A stretch of DNA of 41,619 bases from an uncultured Bacteroidota bacterium (GTDB taxonomy: Bacteria > Bacteroidota > Bacteroidia > Flavobacteriales > Flavobacteriaceae). A program made the position numbers and the translations under genes. Position 1 is the first letter of the stretch; each line of letters begins with the position of its first letter. The notes beneath the pieces are model-generated. The model had not been told where the DNA came from, did not search any database, and was given only the letters and a program-made list of their open reading frames with translations. The stretch covers positions 1 through 41,619 of the forward strand of contig CACLAD010000009.1 in assembly GCA_902604715.1 (NCBI GenBank), given 5' to 3'. Positions 26,407 through 34,738 of this stretch are shown piece by piece.

Positions 26407-27384
26407 TTACATGTAACCCATTTTACTCATCCAATCGTCATTATATATTTTTTTTAAATACCGACTTCCATGATCATGGAATAGAACAACTACTAAATCT
26501 TCAGGCTTAAAGTTTTCTTTTAATTGCAATACTCCTTTGATTGCAGCACCAGCTGAATTCCCTAAAAACATCCCTTCCTTTTTTAATAGTTCTCTGCAAA
26601 AAATAGCAGCATCTTTATCCGTTACTTTTGTGAAGCCATCAATAATATCAAAATTGATGTTTTTTGGAATCATGTCTTCGCCAATTCCCTCGGTAACATA
26701 AGGGTATATTTCACTCTTGTCGAATTCTCCTGTTTCATGATATTTTTTTAGAACCGAACCGTATGCATCTACTCCCCATATTTTAATGTTTGGGTTTTGT
26801 TCTTTTAAAAATTTTCCAACACCAGAAATAGTTCCGCCAGTTCCAACACCAACTACAAAATGTGTAACATTTCCATTTGTTTGATCCCAAATTTCTGGCC
26901 CTGTGAATTCATAATGAGTCATAGTATTACTCGGGTTATCATACTGATTTACATACCATGAGTTTTTTGTTTTCTCAGATAATTTTTTTGATACGGAGTA
27001 ATATGATCTTGGGTCATCTGGCTCAACGTTAGTGGGACAAACTATAACCTCAGCTCCAAAAGCTTTTAATATGTCGACCTTTTCTTGTGATTGTTTGTCA
27101 CTGGTTACAAAAATACATTTATATCCTCTCGCTATAGCTGCTATTGCCAATCCCATCCCAGTGTTTCCTGAGGTTCCTTCAATTATTGTTCCACCTGGCT
27201 TTAGAAACCCTTTTTCTTCTGCATGTAAGACCATATTTAATCCAATTCTATCTTTTACAGAATTTCCGGGATTGAAAGTTTCATATTTGGCCCAGACTTT
27301 ACAGGGTAAATCCTTGGCGATATTATTTAATACCACCATTGGTGTATTCCCTATTGATTCGGTTAAATTATTGAAGTAACCCAT
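26407..27384 (-). CDS. PLP-dependent cysteine synthase / cystathionine beta-synthase-like enzyme
   Basis: This fold-type II PLP enzyme has 325 residues from ATG 27384. The Schiff-base lysine is K44 in NPGNSVKDR, the substrate loop is EGTSGNTG, and GVGTGGTISG binds the PLP phosphate. It lacks the C-terminal regulatory CBS domains of full cystathionine beta-synthases, although its C-terminal sequence (VVVLFHDHGSRYLKK) is closer to that family than to CysK. It may thus make cysteine from O-acetylserine or cystathionine from serine. An upstream TTG at 27396 is rejected because it overlaps a promoter element. Confidence 0.85.
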   Translation of the reverse strand: MGYFNNLTESIGNTPMVVLNNIAKDLPCKVWAKYETFNPGNSVKDRIGLNMVLHAEEKGFLKPGGTIIEGTSGNTGMGLAIAAIARGYKCIFVTSDKQSQEKVDILKAFGAEVIVCPTNVEPDDPRSYYSVSKKLSEKTKNSWYVNQYDNPSNTMTHYEFTGPEIWDQTNGNVTHFVVGVGTGGTISGVGKFLKEQNPNIKIWGVDAYGSVLKKYHETGEFDKSEIYPYVTEGIGEDMIPKNINFDIIDGFTKVTDKDAAIFCRELLKKEGMFLGNSAGAAIKGVLQLKENFKPEDLVVVLFHDHGSRYLKKIYNDDWMSKMGYM

Positions 27385-27393
27385 TGCGATTTG

Positions 27394-27401
27394 CAAATAT
27401 A
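27394..27401 (-). promoter_or_regulatory. -7 element before the cysteine synthase-like gene
   Basis: TATATTTG on the minus strand matches TAnnTTTG and would start RNA within a few bases of the ATG at 27384, giving a nearly leaderless mRNA. No good -33 TTG is seen at the usual spacing, so this is tentative. Confidence 0.35.
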
Positions 27402-27428
27402 ATTTAATGTGCCATATAATAAGACTAT

Positions 27429-28661
27429 TTAATTAAATTTAATTGAATCTTTAGGATTAACCTTTGAGACTAACAGACTTGGGGCAAAAATTGAAATAAT
27501 ACACAAAAACAATACAATTATGTTTAGGCCAATTATGTGATAAAACTCAATATATACAGGAACACTTTCAACATAATAAATTTTTGGATCAAGTGAAATA
27601 ATTTTATAATTATGCTGAATATAAAGAATTAATAATCCAATCAGATTCCCAATAAGTACTCCGATAAATATAAGATAGGAGGAGGTATAAATAAAAAACT
27701 TTTGAAGAGATTTATTTGATACACCTAAAGCTTTTAAAATCCCAATCATGTTTGTTCTTTCAAGAATCAAAACCAATAAAACTGAAATTATATTCACAGA
27801 TGCAACCAATATCATTATAAATATTATTGCATAAATATTTTTATCGAAAAGCTCTATCCATTCATAAACTGAATAGTATTTTTCTTTTACAGTTAAAACA
27901 TCAAAATCTGAAGGCGAATTCAAATATATAAATTCACTAATCGATTCTAAATCTCTCTGGTTATAAAGTTGAATTTCGAGGGAACTAATTTGATTTTTTT
28001 TCCATTTTGAAATTCTTCTAATCTGTTTAATATCTCCGAAAATAAATTTTGAATCTAACTCTTCAAAACCTGAATCGTAAATACCCACAACAACTAATTT
28101 TAATATTGAAGGATTTAGATTATCGGTCTTTGAAAATAACATTTGGAAACTTTCGTTCACTTTCAAATCAAGCTTGTCAGCAAGAGTTTTCGAAATTAAA
28201 ACATCATTTGAAAAATTATCTGAGAACAATGGAGTATTACCATCAATAATATATTTCTTGATTCTACTAAAATCATAATTCTTATCAAGTCCCTTAAAAT
28301 ACAATCCGTCAAAATCTTGAGCTGTTCTAACAACTCCAAATTTTGATATAATTCTTTCAATATTTTTAACCTCTGGAATTGACTTTAAATCATCTATAAA
28401 ATTTAATTCTGGAGAAATAGGGTTTATAGAATTCTCGTTAATTGTATTATTGAAACTTTGAATCGTAATGTGACTTTCAAAAGATGAAATTTTATCCTTA
28501 ATTTCTTTTTGCATTCCATAACCAACACCAACTGAAATTATCATTACAATCATTCCAATAGCAATTGCAATTACTCCTATTTTTATAATTGGAGCTGAAA
28601 TACTATTTTTATGTGGTCTAGCACTTAAAATTTTTTTTGATAAAAAATGTTCAAAATTCAA
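27429..28661 (-). CDS. ABC transporter permease, LolC/LolE-type (FtsX superfamily)
   Basis: This 410-residue inner-membrane protein has the layout of lipoprotein-releasing permeases: an N-terminal helix (about 25-48), a long MacB-like periplasmic domain (50-265) and three C-terminal helices (about 277-298, 322-345, 372-398). The N-terminus MNFEHFLSKKIL and ISAPIIKIGVIAIAIGM is typical of flavobacterial LolE-like proteins and supports the TTG start at 28661, as no ATG exists before the first helix. Its first 15 bp overlap the first 15 bp of the divergent namZ-like gene. A partner ATPase is not adjacent. Confidence 0.85.
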   Translation of the reverse strand: MNFEHFLSKKILSARPHKNSISAPIIKIGVIAIAIGMIVMIISVGVGYGMQKEIKDKISSFESHITIQSFNNTINENSINPISPELNFIDDLKSIPEVKNIERIISKFGVVRTAQDFDGLYFKGLDKNYDFSRIKKYIIDGNTPLFSDNFSNDVLISKTLADKLDLKVNESFQMLFSKTDNLNPSILKLVVVGIYDSGFEELDSKFIFGDIKQIRRISKWKKNQISSLEIQLYNQRDLESISEFIYLNSPSDFDVLTVKEKYYSVYEWIELFDKNIYAIIFIMILVASVNIISVLLVLILERTNMIGILKALGVSNKSLQKFFIYTSSYLIFIGVLIGNLIGLLILYIQHNYKIISLDPKIYYVESVPVYIEFYHIIGLNIIVLFLCIISIFAPSLLVSKVNPKDSIKFN

Positions 28662-29855
28662 AATCCAGTTCTGTTTATAATTTTAGTACTTAGTTTTACT
28701 TTAATGGTCTATCCCAACAATAAAACTAACGATGATAAATCTAATGTTATTGTCGGTGCTAACCAAATATCAAAATATGAAAATATACTGCAAAACAAGA
28801 GAATTGCAATTGTTGCTAACCACACTTCAGTTATTTTTAAAAAAGATTTAGGTCATACCCACCTTGTTGACTCTTTAATTAAATTGGATTTAGATGTAAG
28901 AAAAATTTTTGCTCCTGAGCATGGTTTTAGAGGTACTGAGCCAAACGGTGCTTATATTGATGATGAGATTGATATTAAAACCGGCCTGAAAATTATTTCA
29001 TTACACGGAAAAAATAGAAAATACGGAGAAATTGATGATAAAGATCTTGAAAATATAGATATTTTAATTTTTGATATTCAGGATGTCGGTGTTAGATTTT
29101 ATACTCACATATCTACATTACACTATGTAATGGAAGCTTCAGCAAGAAATAATATTCCCCTAATTATTCTTGATAGGCCAAATCCAAATGCTAATTACGT
29201 GGATGGTCCGGTTTTAGAATTAGAAAATAGAAGTTTTGTAGGAATGCATGAGGTTCCCATTGTATATGGGTTAACAATTGGAGAGTACGCAAAAATGATA
29301 AATAATGAAGGTTGGTTAGAAAATAAATTAAAATCAAATTTAATTCTGATAAAACTCGAAAATTATAATAGAAATGAAGAATATGATTTACCAATTATCC
29401 CTTCCCCAAATTTACCAAACAAGAAGTCTATAAATTTATATCCATCACTTTGTTTATTTGAAGGAACAAATGTAAGTGCCGGAAGAGGAACAGACTTACA
29501 GTTTCAAATTTATGGCAGTCCCTTCTTAGATAAAAACAAAAATGAATATAAATTTATTCCTGTAAAAAATAGCGGATCAAAATATCCAAAACACGAAAAT
29601 AAACTATGCTTTGGAAAGATTTTAACAGGTTCTGAAAGACTTAATAAATTAAATTTATCATTTATTTTAGACGCATACAATGACACCTCGAATAAAGAAG
29701 ATTTTTTTAATAGTTATTTTATTAAACTTGCAGGAACTGAAAATTTACAAAATCAAATTATTAATGGTGAATTAGAGGATAAGATTGTTGAATCATGGCA
29801 AGAAAAACTGAGAATATATAAGAGAATAAGGACGAAATACTTAATTTATAATTGA
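28647..29855 (+). CDS. namZ: Exo-beta-N-acetylmuramidase NamZ family (DUF1343)
   Basis: This predicted exported glycosidase removes terminal N-acetylmuramic acid from peptidoglycan fragments (NamZ, formerly DUF1343). The 402-residue protein has an N-terminal hydrophobic export segment (8-24), then the Rossmann-like catalytic part with KRIAIVANHTSV, IFAPEHGFRG, FDIQDVGVRFYTHISTLH and LDRPNPNANYVDGPVL, and a C-terminal domain with SLCLFEGTNVSAGRGTDLQF. Length is normal. It is followed after 7 nt by an ABC ATPase gene. The 5' end overlaps the divergent permease gene. Confidence 0.88.
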   Translation: MFKIQNPVLFIILVLSFTLMVYPNNKTNDDKSNVIVGANQISKYENILQNKRIAIVANHTSVIFKKDLGHTHLVDSLIKLDLDVRKIFAPEHGFRGTEPNGAYIDDEIDIKTGLKIISLHGKNRKYGEIDDKDLENIDILIFDIQDVGVRFYTHISTLHYVMEASARNNIPLIILDRPNPNANYVDGPVLELENRSFVGMHEVPIVYGLTIGEYAKMINNEGWLENKLKSNLILIKLENYNRNEEYDLPIIPSPNLPNKKSINLYPSLCLFEGTNVSAGRGTDLQFQIYGSPFLDKNKNEYKFIPVKNSGSKYPKHENKLCFGKILTGSERLNKLNLSFILDAYNDTSNKEDFFNSYFIKLAGTENLQNQIINGELEDKIVESWQEKLRIYKRIRTKYLIYN

Positions 29856-29862
29856 AATTTTA

Positions 29863-30567
29863 ATGAATAAAAAAATTTTAGAATATAAAGATGTGGAAAT
29901 TAAATTAGACTCTGATTTAAAAATATTGGGGTTGACATTAATTGTTTACCAAGGGGAATTTATTTTTTTAATAGGAAAGACCGGCTCAGGAAAATCAAGT
30001 ATTTTGAAATCAATGTACTCTGAAAACAAAATTTTAGATGGAGAAGCTAAAATTTCAAACACAAATCTTAAGACCATTAGTGAAAAGAATATTCCTTTTC
30101 TAAGAAGAAAAATTGGAGTTATATTTCAAGATTTCCAGCTTTTGAAAGATCGAACTGTATATAAAAATTTAGAATTTGTTTTGAATGCAACTGGGTGGAG
30201 TAAACAAAATGAAAAAAAAGACAGGATTGAATCATGTTTACAAAAAGTGCATATTTCAGATTTATCAAACAAGTTTCCAAGTCAACTTTCTGGCGGTCAA
30301 AAACAAAAAGTTGCAATTGCAAGATCTTTACTAAACAATCCTGAGATAATTATAGCTGATGAGCCTACTGGAAATTTAGATCCCAAAAGCAGTATTGAAA
30401 TAATGAATGTCTTAGAAGAAATTAATCAAAATGGTAACACTATAGTTATGGCAACTCATGATTTCAGTCTTCTACATAAATTTAAGGGAAGAATTTTAAG
30501 ATGTAGGGATGGAAAAATTGACGAAATCCATCAAAAAGACCTAAATATTGAAACTGTTTACGAATGA
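29863..30567 (+). CDS. ftsE: ABC transporter ATP-binding protein, FtsE-like
   Basis: This 234-residue ATPase has Walker A GKTGSGKS (38-45), Q-loop at FQDFQLL (about 88-94), signature LSGGQ (142-146), Walker B IIIADE (162-167) and switch H199. The segments RRKIGVIFQDFQLL and ADEPTGNLDP match FtsE, the partner of FtsX in cell-wall hydrolase control during division, though LolD-type ATPases are close. No ftsX is adjacent. Its last codons overlap the next gene (ATGA), so it is coupled to a glycosyltransferase. Confidence 0.78.
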   Translation: MNKKILEYKDVEIKLDSDLKILGLTLIVYQGEFIFLIGKTGSGKSSILKSMYSENKILDGEAKISNTNLKTISEKNIPFLRRKIGVIFQDFQLLKDRTVYKNLEFVLNATGWSKQNEKKDRIESCLQKVHISDLSNKFPSQLSGGQKQKVAIARSLLNNPEIIIADEPTGNLDPKSSIEIMNVLEEINQNGNTIVMATHDFSLLHKFKGRILRCRDGKIDEIHQKDLNIETVYE

Positions 30568-31445
30568 TATCTATTTTAATTCCATGTTTTGATTATAATG
30601 CCTATCCTCTTGTTAGTGTCTTAGAAAAACAAGCGCTAATGCTAAAAATAGATTTTGAAATTATCTGTATTGATGATGGTTCATTCTCATCTAAAAATGA
30701 TTTGAATCAAAAAATCAATCTTCTAACTAATTCAAAGTTTATTGAATCAAAAAAAAATATCGGAAGAATTAATAACAGATTATTACTTGCTGAAAAATCT
30801 CAATACGAATGGTTGATATTTCTGGATGTTGACACTTTACCAAATGAAGATAATTTTTTAAAAAATTATATAGAACAGTTAAACAGGGGAACTCTAATTA
30901 TTGGTGGTTGTATATACAAAAAACCCGAGAATGAAAATTTTAGTCTAAGATATAAATTTGGTAAGTTCAGAGAGGAAATCAAGAGTGATATTAGAAATAA
31001 AAACCCCTATAAGTATATATCATCATGTAATTTTATGTGTAAAAGGAATGTGTTAATTGATATTTTATCTTCGATTAATACTATTTCCTATGGAAATGAC
31101 TATGTTTTTGGTTCATTGATTAAAAAAATGGGGGTTCATATAAACCATATTGATAATCCGGTTTTAATAGATAATATTGATGAAAATCAAATTTTTATAA
31201 AAAAAACACATGATGGACTGGATAATCTTATTAGCTCATACAATAATAAGATAATTGAAAAACATAGCATTTCTATATTGAAGGCATATATAATTTTAGA
31301 CAATCTACTAATGAAGAACATCTTTATTAAAACAACTGATTTGTTTAAAAATTTACTTAACAGAAATTTACACAGTAAAAACCCTAATTTATTTTTATTT
31401 GATCTATATAGGTTAAATTATTTGTGTAAAATCAAAAATGCTTAA
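30564..31445 (+). CDS. Glycosyltransferase family 2
   Basis: This is a GT-A fold glycosyltransferase, 293 residues, cytoplasmic or membrane-associated. The N-terminus ISILIPCFDYNAYPL and the acidic IICIDDGS segment bind the nucleotide-sugar; the metal-binding DxD is D88-V-D90 (FLDVDTLPNED). It lacks transmembrane helices. The start overlaps the ftsE-like stop by 4 bp. It converges with the FdtA-type cupin, with 14 bp of 3' overlap. Donor and acceptor are unknown. Confidence 0.85.
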   Translation: MISILIPCFDYNAYPLVSVLEKQALMLKIDFEIICIDDGSFSSKNDLNQKINLLTNSKFIESKKNIGRINNRLLLAEKSQYEWLIFLDVDTLPNEDNFLKNYIEQLNRGTLIIGGCIYKKPENENFSLRYKFGKFREEIKSDIRNKNPYKYISSCNFMCKRNVLIDILSSINTISYGNDYVFGSLIKKMGVHINHIDNPVLIDNIDENQIFIKKTHDGLDNLISSYNNKIIEKHSISILKAYIILDNLLMKNIFIKTTDLFKNLLNRNLHSKNPNLFLFDLYRLNYLCKIKNA

Positions 31446-31848
31446 ACTGCTTAAACTGATCATAATCACGAAAATAATCAGACTCATCAAAATTATCGGA
31501 TGCCAAAACCATACAAATTGCACCTGACGAAAAGTTATCCATTTCTCTCCAAATACCCTCAGGGATTAATAAGCCTTTATCAGGCTTATTCAACATAACT
31601 TTTTTTCTTTTTTTTCCATCATCTAATAAAACTTCAAAACTTCCACTAAGGGGAATCATTAATTGTACTAATTTTTTATGGGCATGACCTCCTCTGTAGG
31701 AATCACTTGGAACATCATATAAATAGTAAACTCTTTTAATCGAAAATGGGATTACATCTCTTTCGATAAACGAAAGCTTGCCTCTTCCCTGTGGGTCTAC
31801 TATTTTAGGGATATCAATTAATACTGCATCTTCAATTTTAGTTTTCAT
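31432..31848 (-). CDS. FdtA/QdtA-type cupin (dTDP-4-keto-6-deoxyhexose 3,4-ketoisomerase-like, WxcM C-terminal family)
   Basis: This 138-residue single cupin resembles FdtA, which isomerises dTDP-4-keto-6-deoxyglucose on the route to N-acetylated 3-amino-deoxyhexoses. Visible signatures are DPQGRGKLSFIE, RVYYLYDVPSDSYRGGHAHK (catalytic HxH region) and the C-terminal YFRDYDQFKQ. No rmlA, rmlB or sugar aminotransferase is in the window, so the substrate would have to be made elsewhere; several family members act in other ways. It overlaps the upstream glycosyltransferase stop by 4 bp. Confidence 0.82.
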   Translation of the reverse strand: MKTKIEDAVLIDIPKIVDPQGRGKLSFIERDVIPFSIKRVYYLYDVPSDSYRGGHAHKKLVQLMIPLSGSFEVLLDDGKKRKKVMLNKPDKGLLIPEGIWREMDNFSSGAICMVLASDNFDESDYFRDYDQFKQFKHF

Positions 31849-32654
31849 ACTGATTTAAATTTTTTAATTCCATCTAATCCCACCAAGAATTTGCTATAAA
31901 CCTGTTTCCAGCTGATCATATTTTTTTTCTTTAACAAATAAATATGATGCATCAGCTTAAGGTATGATAAATATCCATAAAACTTGTAAAAAATTGCAGC
32001 CCTAGCAAAAATATTTTTGTCTTTAAATGCCAACTTTCCTGACGAGATAGATTTATGTTCTAAAATTATTTTTGGGCAAAATAATAAAGTCAAATCCTTT
32101 TCAATACAATTTCTCAAAAATAAATATTCTTCTCCAGTCTCAAAAGTAGCCCCTAGACCAAATAAAGTATCAAATTGTATATTGTTTTTTATTATTGACT
32201 CCCTTTTAAATGCAATTACAACTGAATTTACCTGTCTAATACTTTTATAATTATGCTTAATATTACTTGGATATTTTTTAAAATATTTTCCATTTTCATC
32301 AACCATAATGAAGGTTATTATATCTGCATCTAAATTTTCCTCAAAGGACTGTTCAATAGTTTTATAAAATCCATTTTTATAAATAATATCATCGTCCGCC
32401 AACAAACAGAATTTTTTTGAAGAATTTTTGATTGCAATGTTTCTACTTTTTGAAAGCCCTTTTGTTTCTGTATTGATTATCTTAATATTTTTATTATTAG
32501 AATTCTTTATTTTTCCTGCTTGATTAACTATGATAATCGGAAAGCTATGCTGATGGTTTTCAAAAAAAATATTTTCTATAAAATCTAAATTGTTTTTTTT
32601 CGTTGTAGAAATTAATATCTCTAAATTATGTTTTTTGTCAAGCGGAATCGGCAT
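31845..32654 (-). CDS. Glycosyltransferase family 2-like protein
   Basis: This 269-residue GT-A type protein has the strand LEILISTTKK at its start, KGLSKSRNIAIKNSS (a frequent GT2 motif), and the metal-binding acidic triplet D87-D88-D89 in LLADDDIIYKNGF. The GEEYLFLRNCI segment near 175 matches the acceptor-side ED/EE motif. It is divergent from the GT4 gene, with only 36 bp between the starts. Substrate unknown. Confidence 0.78.
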   Translation of the reverse strand: MPIPLDKKHNLEILISTTKKNNLDFIENIFFENHQHSFPIIIVNQAGKIKNSNNKNIKIINTETKGLSKSRNIAIKNSSKKFCLLADDDIIYKNGFYKTIEQSFEENLDADIITFIMVDENGKYFKKYPSNIKHNYKSIRQVNSVVIAFKRESIIKNNIQFDTLFGLGATFETGEEYLFLRNCIEKDLTLLFCPKIILEHKSISSGKLAFKDKNIFARAAIFYKFYGYLSYLKLMHHIYLLKKKNMISWKQVYSKFLVGLDGIKKFKSV

Positions 32655-32662
32655 TAAAAATA

Positions 32663-32670
32663 TATATTTG
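32663..32670 (+). promoter_or_regulatory. -7 element before the GT4-sulfotransferase-flippase operon
   Basis: TATATTTG matches TAnnTTTG and lies 20 bp before the ATG at 32691. A TTG at 32635-32637 is 25 bp upstream, slightly more than usual. It sits in the 36-bp gap between two divergent glycosyltransferase genes. Confidence 0.4.
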
Positions 32671-32690
32671 AAACAAGTGATGACAATATA

Positions 32691-33830
32691 ATGAAAATCC
32701 TACTTATTGGTGAATACAGTAATCTTCATAATTCTCTGAAGCAAGGTTTAGTAAATAACGGACACAATGTAGTTTTATTGAGTAATGGTGACGGGTTTAA
32801 AAATTATGAAGCTGATATTCTTATTAAGTCTTCGTTTTTTGATAAAAAATTTCTAAAAATAATTGCCAAAATAGTAGATGGGCTTACCGGAATTAGCTTA
32901 AATGAAATTGAACTGTTTATAAGAACATTATTTAGAATCAAATCTCTCAAAAAATTTGATGTAGTTCAGCTAATTAACGAAAGAGCTTTTAAAACTTCTC
33001 CATGGATGGAAAAAATTTTAATAAAAAATTTATTTAAGAATAATAAAAGGATTTTTTTATTGGCGTGTGGTGTTGACAATGTTAGCCTTGCATACGCAAA
33101 TGAAAAAAAATTTAGATACTCAATACTAAATCCATATTTTGAAAATTCATCTCAAAAAAAAGAATATAAACAAACTTTAAAGTATTTGAGCCCTAGTTAT
33201 TCGAGACTTAGTAAATATGTAAAAAATATTGTAAGTGGTATTATAAGTTCAGATTTAGATTATCATATTCCATACAAGGGAACAAAAAAATATTTAGGAA
33301 TGATACCTAATCCGGTTAATATCGATAAGTTAAAAAAATCCGATTCATTAAAAAGAGATAAAATTTACATTTTGCATGCGATTAATTCTAAAAATAAAAT
33401 AAAAAAAGGGAACAAATTTTTTGAAAAATCTCTATCAATCATTGAAAAAAAATATTCCGATAGAATAAAGGTTATTAGAACTGTTGATAATCCTTATTCA
33501 TCACATATTAAAAACGTTGAAGATTGTGATATACTTCTTGACCAAGTATATGCTTATGATCAAGGTTATAATGCCCTTGAGGCCATGGCTTTAGGTAAGG
33601 TTGTATTTACCGGTGCAGAGGTTGAATGGGCTGAATACTACAATATTAAAGAAGATATGTTTGCCATTAATGCTTTGCCAGATACTACCAAAATTGTAGA
33701 TAAATTATGCTGGCTAATAGAAAATCCGATACATTTGAAAAATATTTCTAAAAATGCAAGAAAGTTTATTGAGGACCATCATAATTATAAAATTATTGCA
33801 TCAAAATACATAGCTAGTTGGGAAAAATAA
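32691..33830 (+). CDS. Glycosyltransferase, GT-B fold (family 4-like)
   Basis: This 379-residue protein has a GT-B layout: an N-terminal Rossmann domain starting MKILLIGEYSNLHNSLKQGL and a C-terminal domain with the donor-binding GYNALEAMALGKVVFTG motif (about 293-310) and a closing C-terminal helix. The N-terminal motif is atypical for GT4. It starts a three-gene operon with the sulfotransferase and flippase. The donor sugar is unknown. Confidence 0.78.
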   Translation: MKILLIGEYSNLHNSLKQGLVNNGHNVVLLSNGDGFKNYEADILIKSSFFDKKFLKIIAKIVDGLTGISLNEIELFIRTLFRIKSLKKFDVVQLINERAFKTSPWMEKILIKNLFKNNKRIFLLACGVDNVSLAYANEKKFRYSILNPYFENSSQKKEYKQTLKYLSPSYSRLSKYVKNIVSGIISSDLDYHIPYKGTKKYLGMIPNPVNIDKLKKSDSLKRDKIYILHAINSKNKIKKGNKFFEKSLSIIEKKYSDRIKVIRTVDNPYSSHIKNVEDCDILLDQVYAYDQGYNALEAMALGKVVFTGAEVEWAEYYNIKEDMFAINALPDTTKIVDKLCWLIENPIHLKNISKNARKFIEDHHNYKIIASKYIASWEK

Positions 33831-34735
33831 AACAACATTTTAAACCAAATTTTTTTATACCTGGAGCTGCAAAATCGGGAACAACCAGTCTACATGAATT
33901 ATTACAAACGCACCCAGATATTTCTATGTCAAATGAAAAGGAGCCAGTTTATTGGAATAATAAATTATTTAACGAATTTGAAAATTTAGAAATCTCAAGA
34001 TATTTAAATCTGTTTGAACAAGATGTCAAAATTAAAGGAGAATCTACAACATCATATATGTATTATGAAAGCTTTATTAGAAATGTAAAAAATAATTATC
34101 AACAATCGCCAAAATTTATTTTTATTCTAAGAAATCCTATTGATAGATATATATCACATTGCAATTGGTTAAGAGGTTTGGGGAAAGAAAAAAGAGGCAT
34201 TTATAAAATAATTGAAGATGAAAAATATTTAGATTTTAAAGAATATGAGGATTACCCCAAACAATATTATCAATTTGGGTTATACAATAAATGGATTTCA
34301 AAATTTATTGAAAATTTTGGAAAAGAAAATATAAAAATAGTGACATTTGAAAAATTAGTCTCGGAAAGATTAAATATATTAAATTCTTGTTTTGAATTTT
34401 TAGAAGTCAGCAAAATGCAAAGTGTGAAATTTATTAAATCAAATAAAACTAATAAAGTTATTTTTCCAACTATATATCATTTTTTGAGAAAATCATCAAT
34501 TGGTAAAATGAAATATACAAGAATTGGAAAGTTTTTTCTGCCAAAAAACATCAGAATAAAAATTAAAAGTCTAATAAAAATTACAATCAAAAATTGGATT
34601 AGTATTGAATCAAAGAAAGAAATTGTTTCATGCAAGTATAGAAAAATTGTGAAGGATATGTATTTTGAAGATGTAATGGCATTAAAAAATAAATTAAATT
34701 ATGATTTTCCAGAGTGGGATGATTTTAAAAATTAA
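33818..34735 (+). CDS. PAPS-dependent sulfotransferase domain protein
   Basis: This 305-residue protein carries the 5'-phosphosulfate binding loop PGAAKSGTTSL (15-25, with K19) and the 3'-phosphate motif FILRNPIDRYISH (R105, S113), which together define the sulfotransferase family using PAPS. It would sulfate a glycan or lipid-linked saccharide, given its neighbours. The start is TTG at 33818, 13 bp inside the preceding gene; no ATG occurs before the PAPS loop. No transmembrane anchor is visible. The gene is strikingly AT-rich. Confidence 0.82.
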   Translation: MGKIKQHFKPNFFIPGAAKSGTTSLHELLQTHPDISMSNEKEPVYWNNKLFNEFENLEISRYLNLFEQDVKIKGESTTSYMYYESFIRNVKNNYQQSPKFIFILRNPIDRYISHCNWLRGLGKEKRGIYKIIEDEKYLDFKEYEDYPKQYYQFGLYNKWISKFIENFGKENIKIVTFEKLVSERLNILNSCFEFLEVSKMQSVKFIKSNKTNKVIFPTIYHFLRKSSIGKMKYTRIGKFFLPKNIRIKIKSLIKITIKNWISIESKKEIVSCKYRKIVKDMYFEDVMALKNKLNYDFPEWDDFKN

Positions 34736-34738
34736 ATA

